Assembly: GCA_016708435.1 (NCBI GenBank)
Contig: JADJFV010000035.1
Span: forward strand, 1 to 64,000
Source of the DNA: Leptospiraceae bacterium
GTDB lineage: Bacteria > Spirochaetota > Leptospiria > Leptospirales > Leptospiraceae
DNA: 64,000 bases
Direction: 5' to 3'
The stretch's first letter is position 1, and every line of letters begins with the position of its first letter. The notes under the pieces are model-generated. The model was not told the DNA's origin and did not search any database. It saw only the letters and a program-made list of their open reading frames with translations. Position numbers and translations under genes: made by a program. Positions 7,979 to 16,918 of the stretch are shown in pieces.

Positions 7979-9682
7979 TTATCGATTCATCTCATAAGTA
8001 TCCACAAGAGCCATGATATGGTCTTTGTAGATATGATCGAATCTTTCTTGATTTAAAACAGGTTTACGCAAAATCTTCATAGCATAGTCTTGTTGTTCTT
8101 TTGTGCTAGTAGGTTTTGAATACAACTGTGTCGCATAACGGGAGAAATCACGAACCATGAAGTCAAAGATTTGATCGATTAAAGCTTCTTCTTCGTTAGT
8201 GAGTTTTGCTTGCTCGAGCACCAACTGACCGTAAGCCACAAGAGTAAACATTTCTCCAAGAGTGAGCATAAAGTCGATGTCTACTTTTTGCGCTTTGTCT
8301 GGAGCTGCTTTGTCGAGTAGTTCTTTGAAGACTGCGATTTGTTCTTTGAAGATAGTGAGGTTCGGGAGATTATAGCTGTTATACGCAATGTTATAATCAT
8401 GGAAAACAACCTTATCGAAACCTTTTGTAGTAGCACCTTGATTGAAAAGGAAGGTATCATCTGTTAAAGTATGAACTCTTGGAATGACAGGAAGAGACGC
8501 ATCTGGCTTGAAGAAATAATTTTGCATAAAGCGCATAATCAGGATCATGTTCACATGCACAGTTCCTTCAAGTCTTGGAAGCATTTGGATATCACGAATT
8601 GCCAATTCAAAATAAGCATCTTTGTTTAAACCCTTAGCAGCAATGATATTCCAAAGAGCAGTTACTACTTCTTCACCTTGCATGGTGACTTTCATTTTTT
8701 CCATTGGGTTAAATAGGAGATAACGTCTGTCAGTCGCAGAAGCTGTTCTCATATAATCAGTTGCACGGAAAGAAAACATTCTCATAGCAGCAAGACGAGT
8801 ATAGCTTTCCATGAAAAGTTGTTTGATATGAGCAAAGTCAGTTACGTATTGATTGAATAGTCTTCTATGTGCGGCGTGGTTGATAGACTCATAAAATGCG
8901 TGAGTCGCAATACCAACAGATCCCCAACCTAAATTGAATTTACAAAATGCGATAGTTGCAAGAGATGCATCCCAGGCTTCACGACCAATAGATATAATAT
9001 CATCTTTCGTAATTGGATAATCGTGTAACTCATACTCGGCTACATAGTTTTGGGAGGTAACGATGTTTGGTTTCAATTCATATTTTGGATGTTGTGAATT
9101 TACACCGAAGAACACAAATTCGCCGCTATCTTTTACTTTACCAAAAGTAGAAACGATAGCCGCTTTGTTTCCGTTACCGATGTAGAATTTGTCTCCACTT
9201 GCTTTATATGTTCCATCACCGTTGGGGATAAGCATCATATCACTACCGATTAAATCAGCACCGTGCTCTTTTTCAGATAAACCAAAAGCAAAGATTTCGC
9301 CTTCTTCTAAAAGTTTTGCGGCTTTGTTTTTAATGCCTTCATTTTTAGAAAGCCAAATCGGACCAAGACCAAGCATAGAAACTTGCCATGTATACCAATA
9401 ACACAAACCGTAAAAACCTAGAATTTCATTGAACGCCATAATACGATTGGAGTCCCAACGAGAATCATTCGCACCATATCCTTTCGGAGTCATGAGAATG
9501 GAAAATGCTTTTTCTTTTTTCACAAACTCTAAAAAGTCTGCATACCAAACTTTTTTGTGGTCATCATCTAGAACTTTGAGTTTGCCTTTAGTCTCAAAAA
9601 ACTCAATTGTCTTTAACATTAGGTTTCTAGACTTTTCGTCTAGATGCTCATACTTTTCTTTCTTAGGGTTTAAGAGTTTCAT
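7979..9682 (-). CDS. Acyl-CoA dehydrogenase family protein (long form)
   Basis: A 567-residue flavoenzyme-like protein with the ACAD layout: an N-terminal helical part, then FAFGLSEKEHGADLIGSDMM (substrate/FAD loop), the beta-domain KASGDKFYIGNGNKA, then helices with HRRLFNQYVTDF and a late LPRLEGTVHVNM, followed by a ~170-residue C-terminal extension. It is longer than the usual 380-residue enzymes. The canonical catalytic YEGT is not obvious; RLEGTVHVN is the likely equivalent, giving Glu as base. ATG 9682 has AAGGAA upstream. It stands alone on the minus strand. The substrate is unknown. Confidence 0.82.
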   Translation of the reverse strand: MKLLNPKKEKYEHLDEKSRNLMLKTIEFFETKGKLKVLDDDHKKVWYADFLEFVKKEKAFSILMTPKGYGANDSRWDSNRIMAFNEILGFYGLCYWYTWQVSMLGLGPIWLSKNEGIKNKAAKLLEEGEIFAFGLSEKEHGADLIGSDMMLIPNGDGTYKASGDKFYIGNGNKAAIVSTFGKVKDSGEFVFFGVNSQHPKYELKPNIVTSQNYVAEYELHDYPITKDDIISIGREAWDASLATIAFCKFNLGWGSVGIATHAFYESINHAAHRRLFNQYVTDFAHIKQLFMESYTRLAAMRMFSFRATDYMRTASATDRRYLLFNPMEKMKVTMQGEEVVTALWNIIAAKGLNKDAYFELAIRDIQMLPRLEGTVHVNMILIMRFMQNYFFKPDASLPVIPRVHTLTDDTFLFNQGATTKGFDKVVFHDYNIAYNSYNLPNLTIFKEQIAVFKELLDKAAPDKAQKVDIDFMLTLGEMFTLVAYGQLVLEQAKLTNEEEALIDQIFDFMVRDFSRYATQLYSKPTSTKEQQDYAMKILRKPVLNQERFDHIYKDHIMALVDTYEMNR

Positions 9683-10190
9683 TTTGTTTCCTTGGAATTT
9701 TAATTAATAATAAACGTTGTTAGTTGACTTTTGTCATGGTGAGCTTGTCGAATCCATGCTTTTATAGACAGCGCACTTCGACTGGCTCAGTGTGACAATG
9801 CAATCATTTACATTTTTACAAAGTCTTCGTATTTCTTTTTTCTTAATTTGACTTTTTTATAGTTTTAGTATTACGTCTAGACAAAAAAACTTTTTTGGAT
9901 TTGATTTGTTTGGGGGTTCCCGTCGGCTTTATACTTAGTGAACGCATGTATGCGTCACCTACAGGAATTACACGCCGGTCGGGCTCTCGCTCTCGTCCAT
10001 TTTTTGCAGACTCACTTCTTGACTGCGAAGACTTTCTTGCATAAGCAAAAAATGGACGCCGCTTCCATCCCTAACCCGAGGCTTCTGTGTTTTAAGGGTA
10101 ATTGGTATTATCCCCTTTTTTATGATTTTGATCTTTGAAAGTTATTTAGACTCTGTCTTATTGGGTAGGTCTAGTTAAAATTTTTCTATG
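9683..10190. other. Gene-free stretch with repeats and a structured element
   Basis: I see no convincing gene. At 9733-9797 an imperfect inverted repeat pairs tcatggtgagcttgtcgaa with ttcgactggctcagtgtgac, a common dispersed intergenic type. At about 9942-9965 is a small palindrome acgcat/atgcgt followed by cacctacagg. The structured element at 9979-10079 fills the rest. A 66-codon frame across it is an artefact of that element. Confidence 0.55.
9979..10079 (-). repeat. Structured intergenic element with long stem
   Basis: gtccattttttgc (9995-10007) pairs perfectly with gcaaaaaatggac (10045-10057). Outside it tcgggct (9979-9985) pairs with aacccga (10073-10079), allowing one G-U on the minus strand. 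Between the stems the minus strand reads agggatggaagcggc and gagagcgagag. The pattern GGGATGGAAGCGGC, stem, GCAAAAAA...AGCCCGACC resembles a dispersed hairpin element I know from Bacteroidetes genomes; its role is unclear. Confidence 0.6.
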
Positions 10191-10982
10191 TTAAATACTT
10201 TCCCTTATTTTAGGATTCATTAGAATATTTTTCAATTCATCTTTAGATAATACTTTCTTACGTCTGTGAATCATTGCATGACAATTCGGACAAATTGGAA
10301 TTAAATCTTCTACAGGATTTACAATGTAATTTTCTTTTACTTCTGACAATGGCTTTATATGATGAACATGTATAAAATCTTTTCCTATTTCTCCGTATAC
10401 TTCTTCAAAATCAAAATTGCACACTGAACATTTATGTCCATAATACTCTATACAAATTTTCCTTGCTTCTGGATTTCTTTCATATTTATTTACTAGAACC
10501 TTTGTAATACTTCCTTCATAAATTATTTTATCATCTATTAACTCGTTAGGAAAAATAGCGGATACATTTGATAATTCGCTCCAATATTCTTCTACTTTCT
10601 TCGCTACATCTTCTGGGATAGTAGTCGCAGCTTGAATTGTCCAATGAAAATCTAATCGACTTAAATACTCCAATCTCAAAATATCATTTTCATTTACATC
10701 TAAAATACAATCAAAGTTTATATCTATATAAAGACCTTTTTTGTTTTCCTCTGCCCAATGTTCATCTTCAAATACATCTGATAATGCAAAGCCTGAAGCA
10801 ACAATACCTTTTGGTTCTTTCGCTAATCTTATTAAAAAAACTCTATCTCCTTTTTTAATTTTCTTTAGCTGACCGCAACTCCATCTTCCTTTACAAAATC
10901 CATTTTTAGAAATTTCTAGAATACTTTCTTGTATATCCCAATCAAACCTTTTCGGATTCCACGCTAATAAATATGTATTCAT
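10191..10982 (-). CDS. EVE-like domain plus HNH endonuclease
   Basis: The first ~130 residues (MNTYLLAWNPKRFDW, CGQLKKIKKGDRVFLIRL, GIVASGFALS) look like a PUA/EVE-type fold, which in other proteins reads modified bases. The C-terminal part is an HNH nuclease: CSVCNFDF, HVHHIKPL, NPVEDLIPICPNCHAMIHR give the two CxxC zinc pairs and the HH catalytic motif. The combination suggests a restriction enzyme for modified foreign DNA. I chose the ATG at 10982 because the domain begins there; an upstream GTG at 11072 would add 30 unlikely residues. No partner methylase is nearby, and repeats flank it on both sides. Confidence 0.8.
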   Translation of the reverse strand: MNTYLLAWNPKRFDWDIQESILEISKNGFCKGRWSCGQLKKIKKGDRVFLIRLAKEPKGIVASGFALSDVFEDEHWAEENKKGLYIDINFDCILDVNENDILRLEYLSRLDFHWTIQAATTIPEDVAKKVEEYWSELSNVSAIFPNELIDDKIIYEGSITKVLVNKYERNPEARKICIEYYGHKCSVCNFDFEEVYGEIGKDFIHVHHIKPLSEVKENYIVNPVEDLIPICPNCHAMIHRRKKVLSKDELKNILMNPKIRESI

Positions 10983-11108
10983 TAATTTCAAACTGAATCT
11001 TTTCGCACTAAAAGTCAAGGGATTAAAACTTGACCGAATAATTCGCACTATCAAATCCTTGCCAACACACACTCGATAAGATAAATTTAAAGCAAATATA
11101 CACCAAGT

Positions 11109-11205
11109 AGCAGTTCATGTTGCAGTCCACGTTGCAGTTCAACTATACTCCTGAAATTTTAAGACTAAAGATGAACTGCAAGATGAACCGCAACAAGGAC
11201 TGCAA
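11109..11205 (-). repeat. Palindromic element built of 12-bp units (copy A)
   Basis: Units of the type ttgcagttcatg repeat three times on one side and in reverse complement (atgaactgcaag, atgaaccgcaac) on the other, so the whole folds on itself. In reverse complement it aligns along its full length with 63461-63560, including the core ctttagtc...ttga/agtatagttgaactg. It therefore is a dispersed element, not chance. Confidence 0.75.
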
Positions 11206-11239
11206 TTTGATATATCCGATATACGAAAGAAGATATAGT

Positions 11240-11255
11240 ATACCCCCTACCGTAT
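11240..11255. promoter_or_regulatory. CsoR-like operator
   Basis: ataccccctaccgtat has ATAC/GTAT ends around a C-tract, the general style of sites bound by CsoR/RcnR-family metal or persulfide repressors. It sits five bases before the -35 box of the promoter feeding the two genes downstream. The repressor gene is not in this window. The assignment rests on pattern alone. Confidence 0.4.
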
Positions 11256-11260
11256 AAGGC

Positions 11261-11288
11261 TTGACAAAGAAAAGATTCTTTTTAAGTT
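11261..11288 (+). promoter_or_regulatory. Promoter for the 11307-12351 gene pair
   Basis: TTGACA (11261-11266) and TAAGTT (11283-11288) are separated by 16 bases. The gene's ATG is 18 bases further on, with ribosome site AGGAG at about 11296-11300. Confidence 0.45.
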
Positions 11289-11306
11289 AGGCAATAGGAG
11301 ATTTGA

Positions 11307-11543
11307 ATGAAATATCTATCGTTCTTAGACAAAATAACGTATACAAACCTTATCATTGGAGCAGTTTTGATGGGACTCGCACCTTTTGTTCCAATGCCTC
11401 ATTCGATTGAGAAAATTTTACTCTTAGTCAAAGGTGAGCTTACAAAACCAATTGATATCTTTGATTTACTTTTTCATTTGAGTCCTCTCTTTATCATTGG
11501 TTTAAAGTTTTATTATTCTAAGAACAAAGTGGAAGTAAAATAA
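11307..11543 (+). CDS. Small membrane protein of the RND-transporter-annotated type
   Basis: 78 residues with two hydrophobic segments (about 13-30 and 52-68). The middle motif TKPIDIFDLLFHLSPLFI recurs, as far as I recall, in short proteins that databases label RND transporter, often beside metal-responsive genes; the label is not a proven function. It has a good ribosome site and is followed after one base by the fatty acid hydroxylase gene, so the two form an operon under the CsoR-like site. Confidence 0.7.
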   Translation: MKYLSFLDKITYTNLIIGAVLMGLAPFVPMPHSIEKILLLVKGELTKPIDIFDLLFHLSPLFIIGLKFYYSKNKVEVK

Positions 11544-11544
11544 A

Positions 11545-12351
11545 ATGGAAACTTGGATACTACAAAAAGAAGTTTATTTTAGACTCGGAATTTTCTTTGG
11601 ATTATTTTTACTCTTTGCCCTCTGGGAAGTTATATTTCCAGATCACAAGTCTCCGTATTCTAAGACGACTAGATGGAGTTCGAATCTGGGTCTTGTCTTA
11701 TTAAACAATTTAATCGTTCGAGTTTTATTTCCTGTAACCGCCATCGGCTTAGCAGAGTTTGCCGCTACTAGACAGTTTGGATTTTTAAGACTTCTAAACC
11801 CGGGAGACTGGATATATATTCTTGTTGGTTTAGTATTTTTAGATTTTGTAATCTATCTTCAACATGTTTTGTTTCACGCCATTCCTGTTTTGTGGAAGCT
11901 TCACCAAATGCACCATGCTGATTTGGAGTTAGATGTTACCAGTGGAACTCGGTTTCATCCGATTGAAATTATTATTTCTATGTTGATTAAATGGTCTGCC
12001 ATTTTACTTTCAGGAGTTTCTCCATTTACTGTTCTTCTATTTGAAGTGATTCTAAATGGAATGGCTATGTTTAATCACAGTAATATTTTTATTCCTGCTG
12101 CGCTCGATAGAGTTTTACGGTATATAGTGATTACCCCTTCACTTCATAGAATTCATCATTCCGTCTTGGTTTCTGAATACAATATGAATTATGGATTTAA
12201 TCTTTCCATTTGGGATAGACTTCTTGGAACTTTAAGAAATGAGGCTAAGGGAAGTTTAACGCTCGGGCTTCCTGTTTTTAGAGATTCAAAGTATTTGAGA
12301 CTTGACTGGATGCTACGAATTCCATTTTTAAAACCAACAGAAAAGAGTTAA
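11545..12351 (+). CDS. Sterol desaturase / fatty acid hydroxylase family protein
   Basis: A 268-residue membrane di-iron oxygenase. Several hydrophobic segments surround the histidine clusters: HVLFH near 112, LHQMHHADLELD near 125, TSGTRFHP near 138 and SLHRIHHS near 206. These are the metal ligands of the superfamily, which hydroxylates or desaturates lipids. ATG 11545 follows the previous stop by one base, so translation is probably coupled. It converges with the next gene over a gap of four bases. The lipid substrate is unknown. Confidence 0.88.
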   Translation: METWILQKEVYFRLGIFFGLFLLFALWEVIFPDHKSPYSKTTRWSSNLGLVLLNNLIVRVLFPVTAIGLAEFAATRQFGFLRLLNPGDWIYILVGLVFLDFVIYLQHVLFHAIPVLWKLHQMHHADLELDVTSGTRFHPIEIIISMLIKWSAILLSGVSPFTVLLFEVILNGMAMFNHSNIFIPAALDRVLRYIVITPSLHRIHHSVLVSEYNMNYGFNLSIWDRLLGTLRNEAKGSLTLGLPVFRDSKYLRLDWMLRIPFLKPTEKS

Positions 12352-12355
12352 TGTT

Positions 12356-13039
12356 TTATAAGTTAAGTGCTGCTTTTGCTTTTGCACTATAATCGACTGT
12401 CATAGTTTCAAATTTTGCAGAGAAAGCTATGCACATGATACAGAAGTTAATCATGTTTTCGTAATAAGGATGAAAGGTTAAGTTTAAATATCCTTCGCTG
12501 TGAATTTTTCGAATGTTTACAAATCCTTTTCCGCGACCATTGATGGCTTCTGACTCGGTTATCGCCAAATTGATATTAGTCAGAGTAATCTTGTATAGTT
12601 GTTCCACTTGAGGATTCCATTTTTTTAAAAGCCGACCGGCGGATAACAAATGAGAAAAAATTTCGTTCTTCAATACTGAATTCACAGGATCAAATAGATC
12701 GTTAGATTCAAATTTTTTGTAGCAACTCGCAAGTATACTCAAATTGCCTTGAATTTTTTTTAACTGTTGTCTATATAATTCTAAAAATCTAAGAATGCTT
12801 AAAAATGTAGAAGGTCTTCTATCAAATTTTAATTTTTTTATTTTTCCAGTCGGAGTGCTAAACGTCTCTAAGTCTTGTGGCTTAATTTCAAATGGATCGT
12901 TTACAAAAAATTTCTCTAAGAATTCATTCATCGCAATTTCATATTTTTGCGGTATTGGACATTCCAATTTCAGAATACGACTATCCGGTGCATCCTTGTT
13001 CACGTCTAGTAGGTGTTTGAAAATTTCGTCGAATTCCAT
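12356..13039 (-). CDS. Hypothetical protein
   Basis: 227 residues, soluble, charged at the N-terminus (MEFDEIFKHLLDVNKDAPDS), with mostly helical-looking sequence and no signal peptide or membrane segment. Features such as PTGKIKKLKFDRRP and GRGKGFVNIRKIHSEGYLNL do not match a family I know. It is a single gene between convergent and co-directional neighbours. The frame is clean and codon use resembles its neighbours, so it is likely real. Confidence 0.7.
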   Translation of the reverse strand: MEFDEIFKHLLDVNKDAPDSRILKLECPIPQKYEIAMNEFLEKFFVNDPFEIKPQDLETFSTPTGKIKKLKFDRRPSTFLSILRFLELYRQQLKKIQGNLSILASCYKKFESNDLFDPVNSVLKNEIFSHLLSAGRLLKKWNPQVEQLYKITLTNINLAITESEAINGRGKGFVNIRKIHSEGYLNLTFHPYYENMINFCIMCIAFSAKFETMTVDYSAKAKAALNL

Positions 13040-13144
13040 AAAGTAAACGCATTCTATATTGTTTTAAGATCGTGTCATTCACTTTTAGATTTTATTGTCT
13101 GAGAGAGTTTATTTTTTTGACTTAAAACAATATGCAATTTGCAA

Positions 13145-15529
13145 CTACAATATACGAGTTGGTAGTATTTTAATGATTTCGGTCAGTAAATCTCTTTTGC
13201 TCATAGGTTTTCGAATGAATCCGTTGCAGTATTTTTTAATTTCTTCTTCTGCGTCTTTCATCACATAAGCAGTGAGTGCTATAATTGGAATGTCTTTTAA
13301 GTTTTCCTCTTCTTTGATCATTCGACTTGCATCTAGTCCATCTAAAATTGGCATTCGAATATCCATTAGTATGATATCTGGCTTTAAATCACGAGCAAGT
13401 TCAAATGCTCTTTTTCCGTCCGAAGCTTCAAAGAATTCAATTTCATATTCGCTTAAAAAATCTTTTACCAGATTACGGTTGTAATCCACATCATCTGCAA
13501 TTAGAAGAGAAAATTTTGGCAATCCTAAACTAGCATTATTTATATCTTCTTCTTTTAAATTTTCATTCATTATCTGAATGTCCGGCAAATGAAGAGTAAA
13601 CGTTGTGCCAACTCCCACTTTACTTTGCAAATCAATCTTTCCTTTCATCATCTCAGCTAATTTACACGAAATAGTAAGTCCTAGTCCTGTTCCTCCGAAC
13701 TTGCTTATATTCTGATCTAATTGTTGGTAGAAAGCCTCAAAAATTTTTTCTTGTTCCGCGTCCGTTATTCCAATTCCAGTGTCTTCTATAGCTATCATCA
13801 AATCCATCTTGTTGGGATTATTGCGATTAAACACAGAATTCACTTTTACAGTTACAGATCCCGACTCTGTAAACTTAATTGCATTTCCGATAAGATTGGA
13901 AAGAATTTGTCTAAGACGAAGTTCATCTACCAAAATTATTTTTGGAAAATTTCCGGAGATTACAAATATTAATTCAACATTCTTTTCAGTGGATTTTAAG
14001 TTAAAAATTTCTTGTAACTCACTCAAAACACTATGCATCAATACAGGAGAATTTTTGATCTCCATCTTCCCTGCTTCAATTTTTGATAAATCTAAAATAT
14101 CATTGATGAGGTTTAATAGGTTTTTGCCGCTGCTCATGATTCCATCTAGATATCTCCGTGCTTTTCCCTCTTTGATTTCATTCTTCAATAGCTCAGAAAA
14201 TCCAAGGATTGCATTCATCGGGGTTCTTATTTCATGTGTCATATCAGCGAGAAATTCACTCTTTGCTAATGTTGCAATCTCAGCGTGCTCTTTTGCTTTT
14301 ATCAATTCATTCTCGAATTCTTTTGTGCGGGTAATGTCTGTTATTACACCTACTATGTATTTGTCTCCAGCCTCATCTACGTAAAGACGTTTTCGAGTGA
14401 GAATAGTTTTTCTTTGATGAAAGGAATCTGTGAACGACTCTTCATTTACAACATCTTCTTCGTCAATGAGGACTTTATTATCATTGAACCAAAAAATTTC
14501 AGCCTCTTCTTTTGGAAAGAAATCATAATCTGATTTGCCCAGCAATTCTTCCCGTTTGAATCCGACGAAGCTACAAAATGCATCATTTAATAAAATCCAA
14601 TTATGTAGTATATCTTTCACAAAGACGGGACTAGCGATTGCATTGATGATGCTATCTAAAAAATTTCTAACTCCTAAAAGTCTTTGTTCATAGTATTTTT
14701 TTTCACTAATGTCTTTGCTATTAGAAGAATAACCGATTGGCTCGCCCTGGTCGTTTGTTATGAGTGAAACTGTCAGAAGTGTTTGAATATTACTTCCATC
14801 TTTTTTTCTTTGTATCAATTCTCCCGACCAACCACCTTTGTTTAGGATTGAATCAATAATCTCAGGCGTTTGGATTGTATCACGAGAATTGAAAATGTCT
14901 ACATTAAGTCCTATTAATTCGGGCTCTTCATATCCGTAAAGCGCATAAGCAGAAGTATTCGCATAACGCACTATTCCCTGCATGTCTGCAAATACAACTG
15001 CTTCCCAATTGTTTTTGAGAATATGCTTATAGATTTTTAATTCTTCTTCTCGATTTTTTCGCTCTGTAATGTCTTGGGTTAATCCAAGGAATCTTATCGG
15101 CTTATTGTTATTATACTCTATGCTGCCTTCACTCAATACATATTTAATTTTTTCATCGGGCATGATGAGTCTATATTCAATGGAAAAAATTCTTTTTAAT
15201 TTTATGGCTTCTCTCAATTTCTTGCGCACTCCAGTCAAATCATCTTTGTGCACAAAACTTAGATATGCCCCTACGCTAGAAGAAAACTCATTTTCATTTC
15301 TTTCTAGAATTTGATAAATTTCAGAAGACCATTCAATTTTTTTGGAAGCGACATCTAGATTGAAAGTAGCAATCTTACCAATTTTAAGAGCATGAGAAAG
15401 AAGATATTCTTTTTGTGCAAATTTATTATTAATCTCTGCTTCACAGTCAATGAGAGTTTGCATTAAGACTTCAGTGTCTTTCTCGCCTTTAGCAAGCTTT
15501 GCAATTTTTTGAAAAAGTTCTTTCGTCAT
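13145..15529 (-). CDS. Hybrid sensor histidine kinase (PAS-PAS-PAS-HisKA-HATPase-REC)
   Basis: 794 residues without membrane helices, so a cytoplasmic sensor. Three PAS modules end in LGLTQDITERKNREEELK, GYSSNSKDISEKKYYEQ and VGVITDITRTKEFENEL. The phosphorylated His is in FLADMTHEIRTPMNAILGF near 430. The ATPase has NAIKFTESG, DTGIGI and GGTGLGLTIS. The C-terminal receiver starts LLIADDVDYNRN, with phospho-Asp in ILMDIRMP and Lys in GFIRKPMS. Its gene lies 8 bases downstream of a cytochrome-like gene, so the two are one operon. The signal may be redox or a small ligand bound by PAS. Confidence 0.9.
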   Translation of the reverse strand: MTKELFQKIAKLAKGEKDTEVLMQTLIDCEAEINNKFAQKEYLLSHALKIGKIATFNLDVASKKIEWSSEIYQILERNENEFSSSVGAYLSFVHKDDLTGVRKKLREAIKLKRIFSIEYRLIMPDEKIKYVLSEGSIEYNNNKPIRFLGLTQDITERKNREEELKIYKHILKNNWEAVVFADMQGIVRYANTSAYALYGYEEPELIGLNVDIFNSRDTIQTPEIIDSILNKGGWSGELIQRKKDGSNIQTLLTVSLITNDQGEPIGYSSNSKDISEKKYYEQRLLGVRNFLDSIINAIASPVFVKDILHNWILLNDAFCSFVGFKREELLGKSDYDFFPKEEAEIFWFNDNKVLIDEEDVVNEESFTDSFHQRKTILTRKRLYVDEAGDKYIVGVITDITRTKEFENELIKAKEHAEIATLAKSEFLADMTHEIRTPMNAILGFSELLKNEIKEGKARRYLDGIMSSGKNLLNLINDILDLSKIEAGKMEIKNSPVLMHSVLSELQEIFNLKSTEKNVELIFVISGNFPKIILVDELRLRQILSNLIGNAIKFTESGSVTVKVNSVFNRNNPNKMDLMIAIEDTGIGITDAEQEKIFEAFYQQLDQNISKFGGTGLGLTISCKLAEMMKGKIDLQSKVGVGTTFTLHLPDIQIMNENLKEEDINNASLGLPKFSLLIADDVDYNRNLVKDFLSEYEIEFFEASDGKRAFELARDLKPDIILMDIRMPILDGLDASRMIKEEENLKDIPIIALTAYVMKDAEEEIKKYCNGFIRKPMSKRDLLTEIIKILPTRIL

Positions 15530-15537
15530 GGATTTAA

Positions 15538-15903
15538 TTATTTGTTGATTAGAATATCTTTTGGAATAGAAATTAATCGCTTCTTATACGATTTTTTATA
15601 AGATTTTTTAAACTTTGAATGACAGGCTTTGCAGGATGAAAGATATTTTCCTGAGCTAAGTGCATCGGAAGTTATCTTTTCCCAAACCTCTTTGTCTTCT
15701 GGAATTGCAAAGCTCGGCATTGCCTCTAGCATTTTCTTCAAAGGTTCTTTATCGCCTTTCTTGAATTTTTTCTCTGCCAATTCCACATGATCTTCCATAA
15801 AGTCATGCATTTTCATCTCCACAAATTCTCCTTCTTGGGAGAATAGCCACCCCGCCGAAAGGCAGGTTATCGTAAAACTAATACTTAAATAGAATCTTCT
15901 CAT
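15538..15903 (-). CDS. Exported cytochrome c-like protein, single heme site
   Basis: 121 residues. It starts with a signal peptide (MRRFYLSISFTITCLSAGWL) and has one CxxCH heme-attachment motif, SCKACHSKFKK, near residue 92. A single C-terminal CKACH after helical sequence resembles the cytochrome c-prime type, but the body is short and acidic/lysine-rich, so the assignment is tentative. It is first in an operon with a hybrid kinase and may act as a periplasmic redox or gas sensor. Confidence 0.75.
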   Translation of the reverse strand: MRRFYLSISFTITCLSAGWLFSQEGEFVEMKMHDFMEDHVELAEKKFKKGDKEPLKKMLEAMPSFAIPEDKEVWEKITSDALSSGKYLSSCKACHSKFKKSYKKSYKKRLISIPKDILINK

Positions 15904-15982
15904 AAGGCGAGTTTAACACAGTATTTATTTTTTAAAACGTTTTTTTATTGCTAGAATAAATTAGGCGAAAACTAATAAATCT

Positions 15983-16918
15983 ATGCCTGCATTAAAGTCA
16001 GTTCGAAAGAAAATTAACAAAGTTTTGAGAAATAATGAAATAGCACTCGCCATAGCAGGTGGAGGATGCAAAGCACTTTATGGTTTAGGAGTTGGATATA
16101 AACTTAGAAGTTGGGGGTTAAAGATAAAAGAAATTTCCGGCGTGAGCGCTGGCTCTGCCATAGGGCTCATGATTTTGTCGGGTAGAGAGGAAGCGGGAAT
16201 CGAATACTTTGAACAACTACTCAAACGAAACAAAAGTAATTTTTGGCCTCATCACCTTCTCATGGGCAAACGACCATTTCCCCACGAGAATATGTATCGA
16301 CGAACATTACGTTATGCGATAGACTTCGAGAAAATAGGAAAGAGTAGGGTGAAGATTTTTATCTTAGCTGTAAAAGCATTTCCCCGAAAAGGAAACTTGC
16401 ATAATTATTGGAAGAAATTGCTTCTCATTCCAAAGACCATGAGAGCAGTTCTACTAGACGATAAAGACAAAGAGAAAGGACTCCCCTGTCACAGAGTAGA
16501 CAATATTGTAAAGGAATGGAATCTAAAAGAAGTAATCTTTACAAATAAAGACTTTCAGTATCCCGCTATTACCGAGCAGATAATCATGAATTCCTCCTCT
16601 ATTCCACCGGTGCTTAGTTTTCAGAGAATCAATGAAGAATATTACTTAGACGGAGGGCTAACAAACAATTTGCTCCTTGAATCTTTTTCTAATACGAGAA
16701 AAAAGATTGGAATCTATTATGAAGATACAACACTATATGGGAAGTCAGAAGAAGTAATGAAAAATACATATTTCATAAAGCCAGATGGGAAGTTGCCCAT
16801 TCATACGTTTGATTATACAAATGCAATAGGTGCTCGAGAAGCCTATGAACTCGGGAAAAAAGATGCGGAGGAACAAAAAGAAAAAATCTTTTCTTTTTTG
16901 AATTCTAAATATGAGTAA
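15983..16918 (+). CDS. Patatin-like phospholipase
   Basis: A 311-residue Ser-Asp dyad lipase. The oxyanion loop is AGGGCKALYGLG near 25, the nucleophile elbow GVSAGS near 55, and the dyad aspartate is in DGGLTNN near 225. No signal peptide is visible, so it is probably cytoplasmic or membrane-peripheral. It overlaps the deacetylase gene by 8 bases. Substrate lipids are not predictable. Confidence 0.88.
   Translation: MPALKSVRKKINKVLRNNEIALAIAGGGCKALYGLGVGYKLRSWGLKIKEISGVSAGSAIGLMILSGREEAGIEYFEQLLKRNKSNFWPHHLLMGKRPFPHENMYRRTLRYAIDFEKIGKSRVKIFILAVKAFPRKGNLHNYWKKLLLIPKTMRAVLLDDKDKEKGLPCHRVDNIVKEWNLKEVIFTNKDFQYPAITEQIIMNSSSIPPVLSFQRINEEYYLDGGLTNNLLLESFSNTRKKIGIYYEDTTLYGKSEEVMKNTYFIKPDGKLPIHTFDYTNAIGAREAYELGKKDAEEQKEKIFSFLNSKYE

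Noticed and set aside
9938..10138. 66-codon plus-strand ORF
   Set aside because: It lies across the structured element; the sequence is explained by the stem arms.
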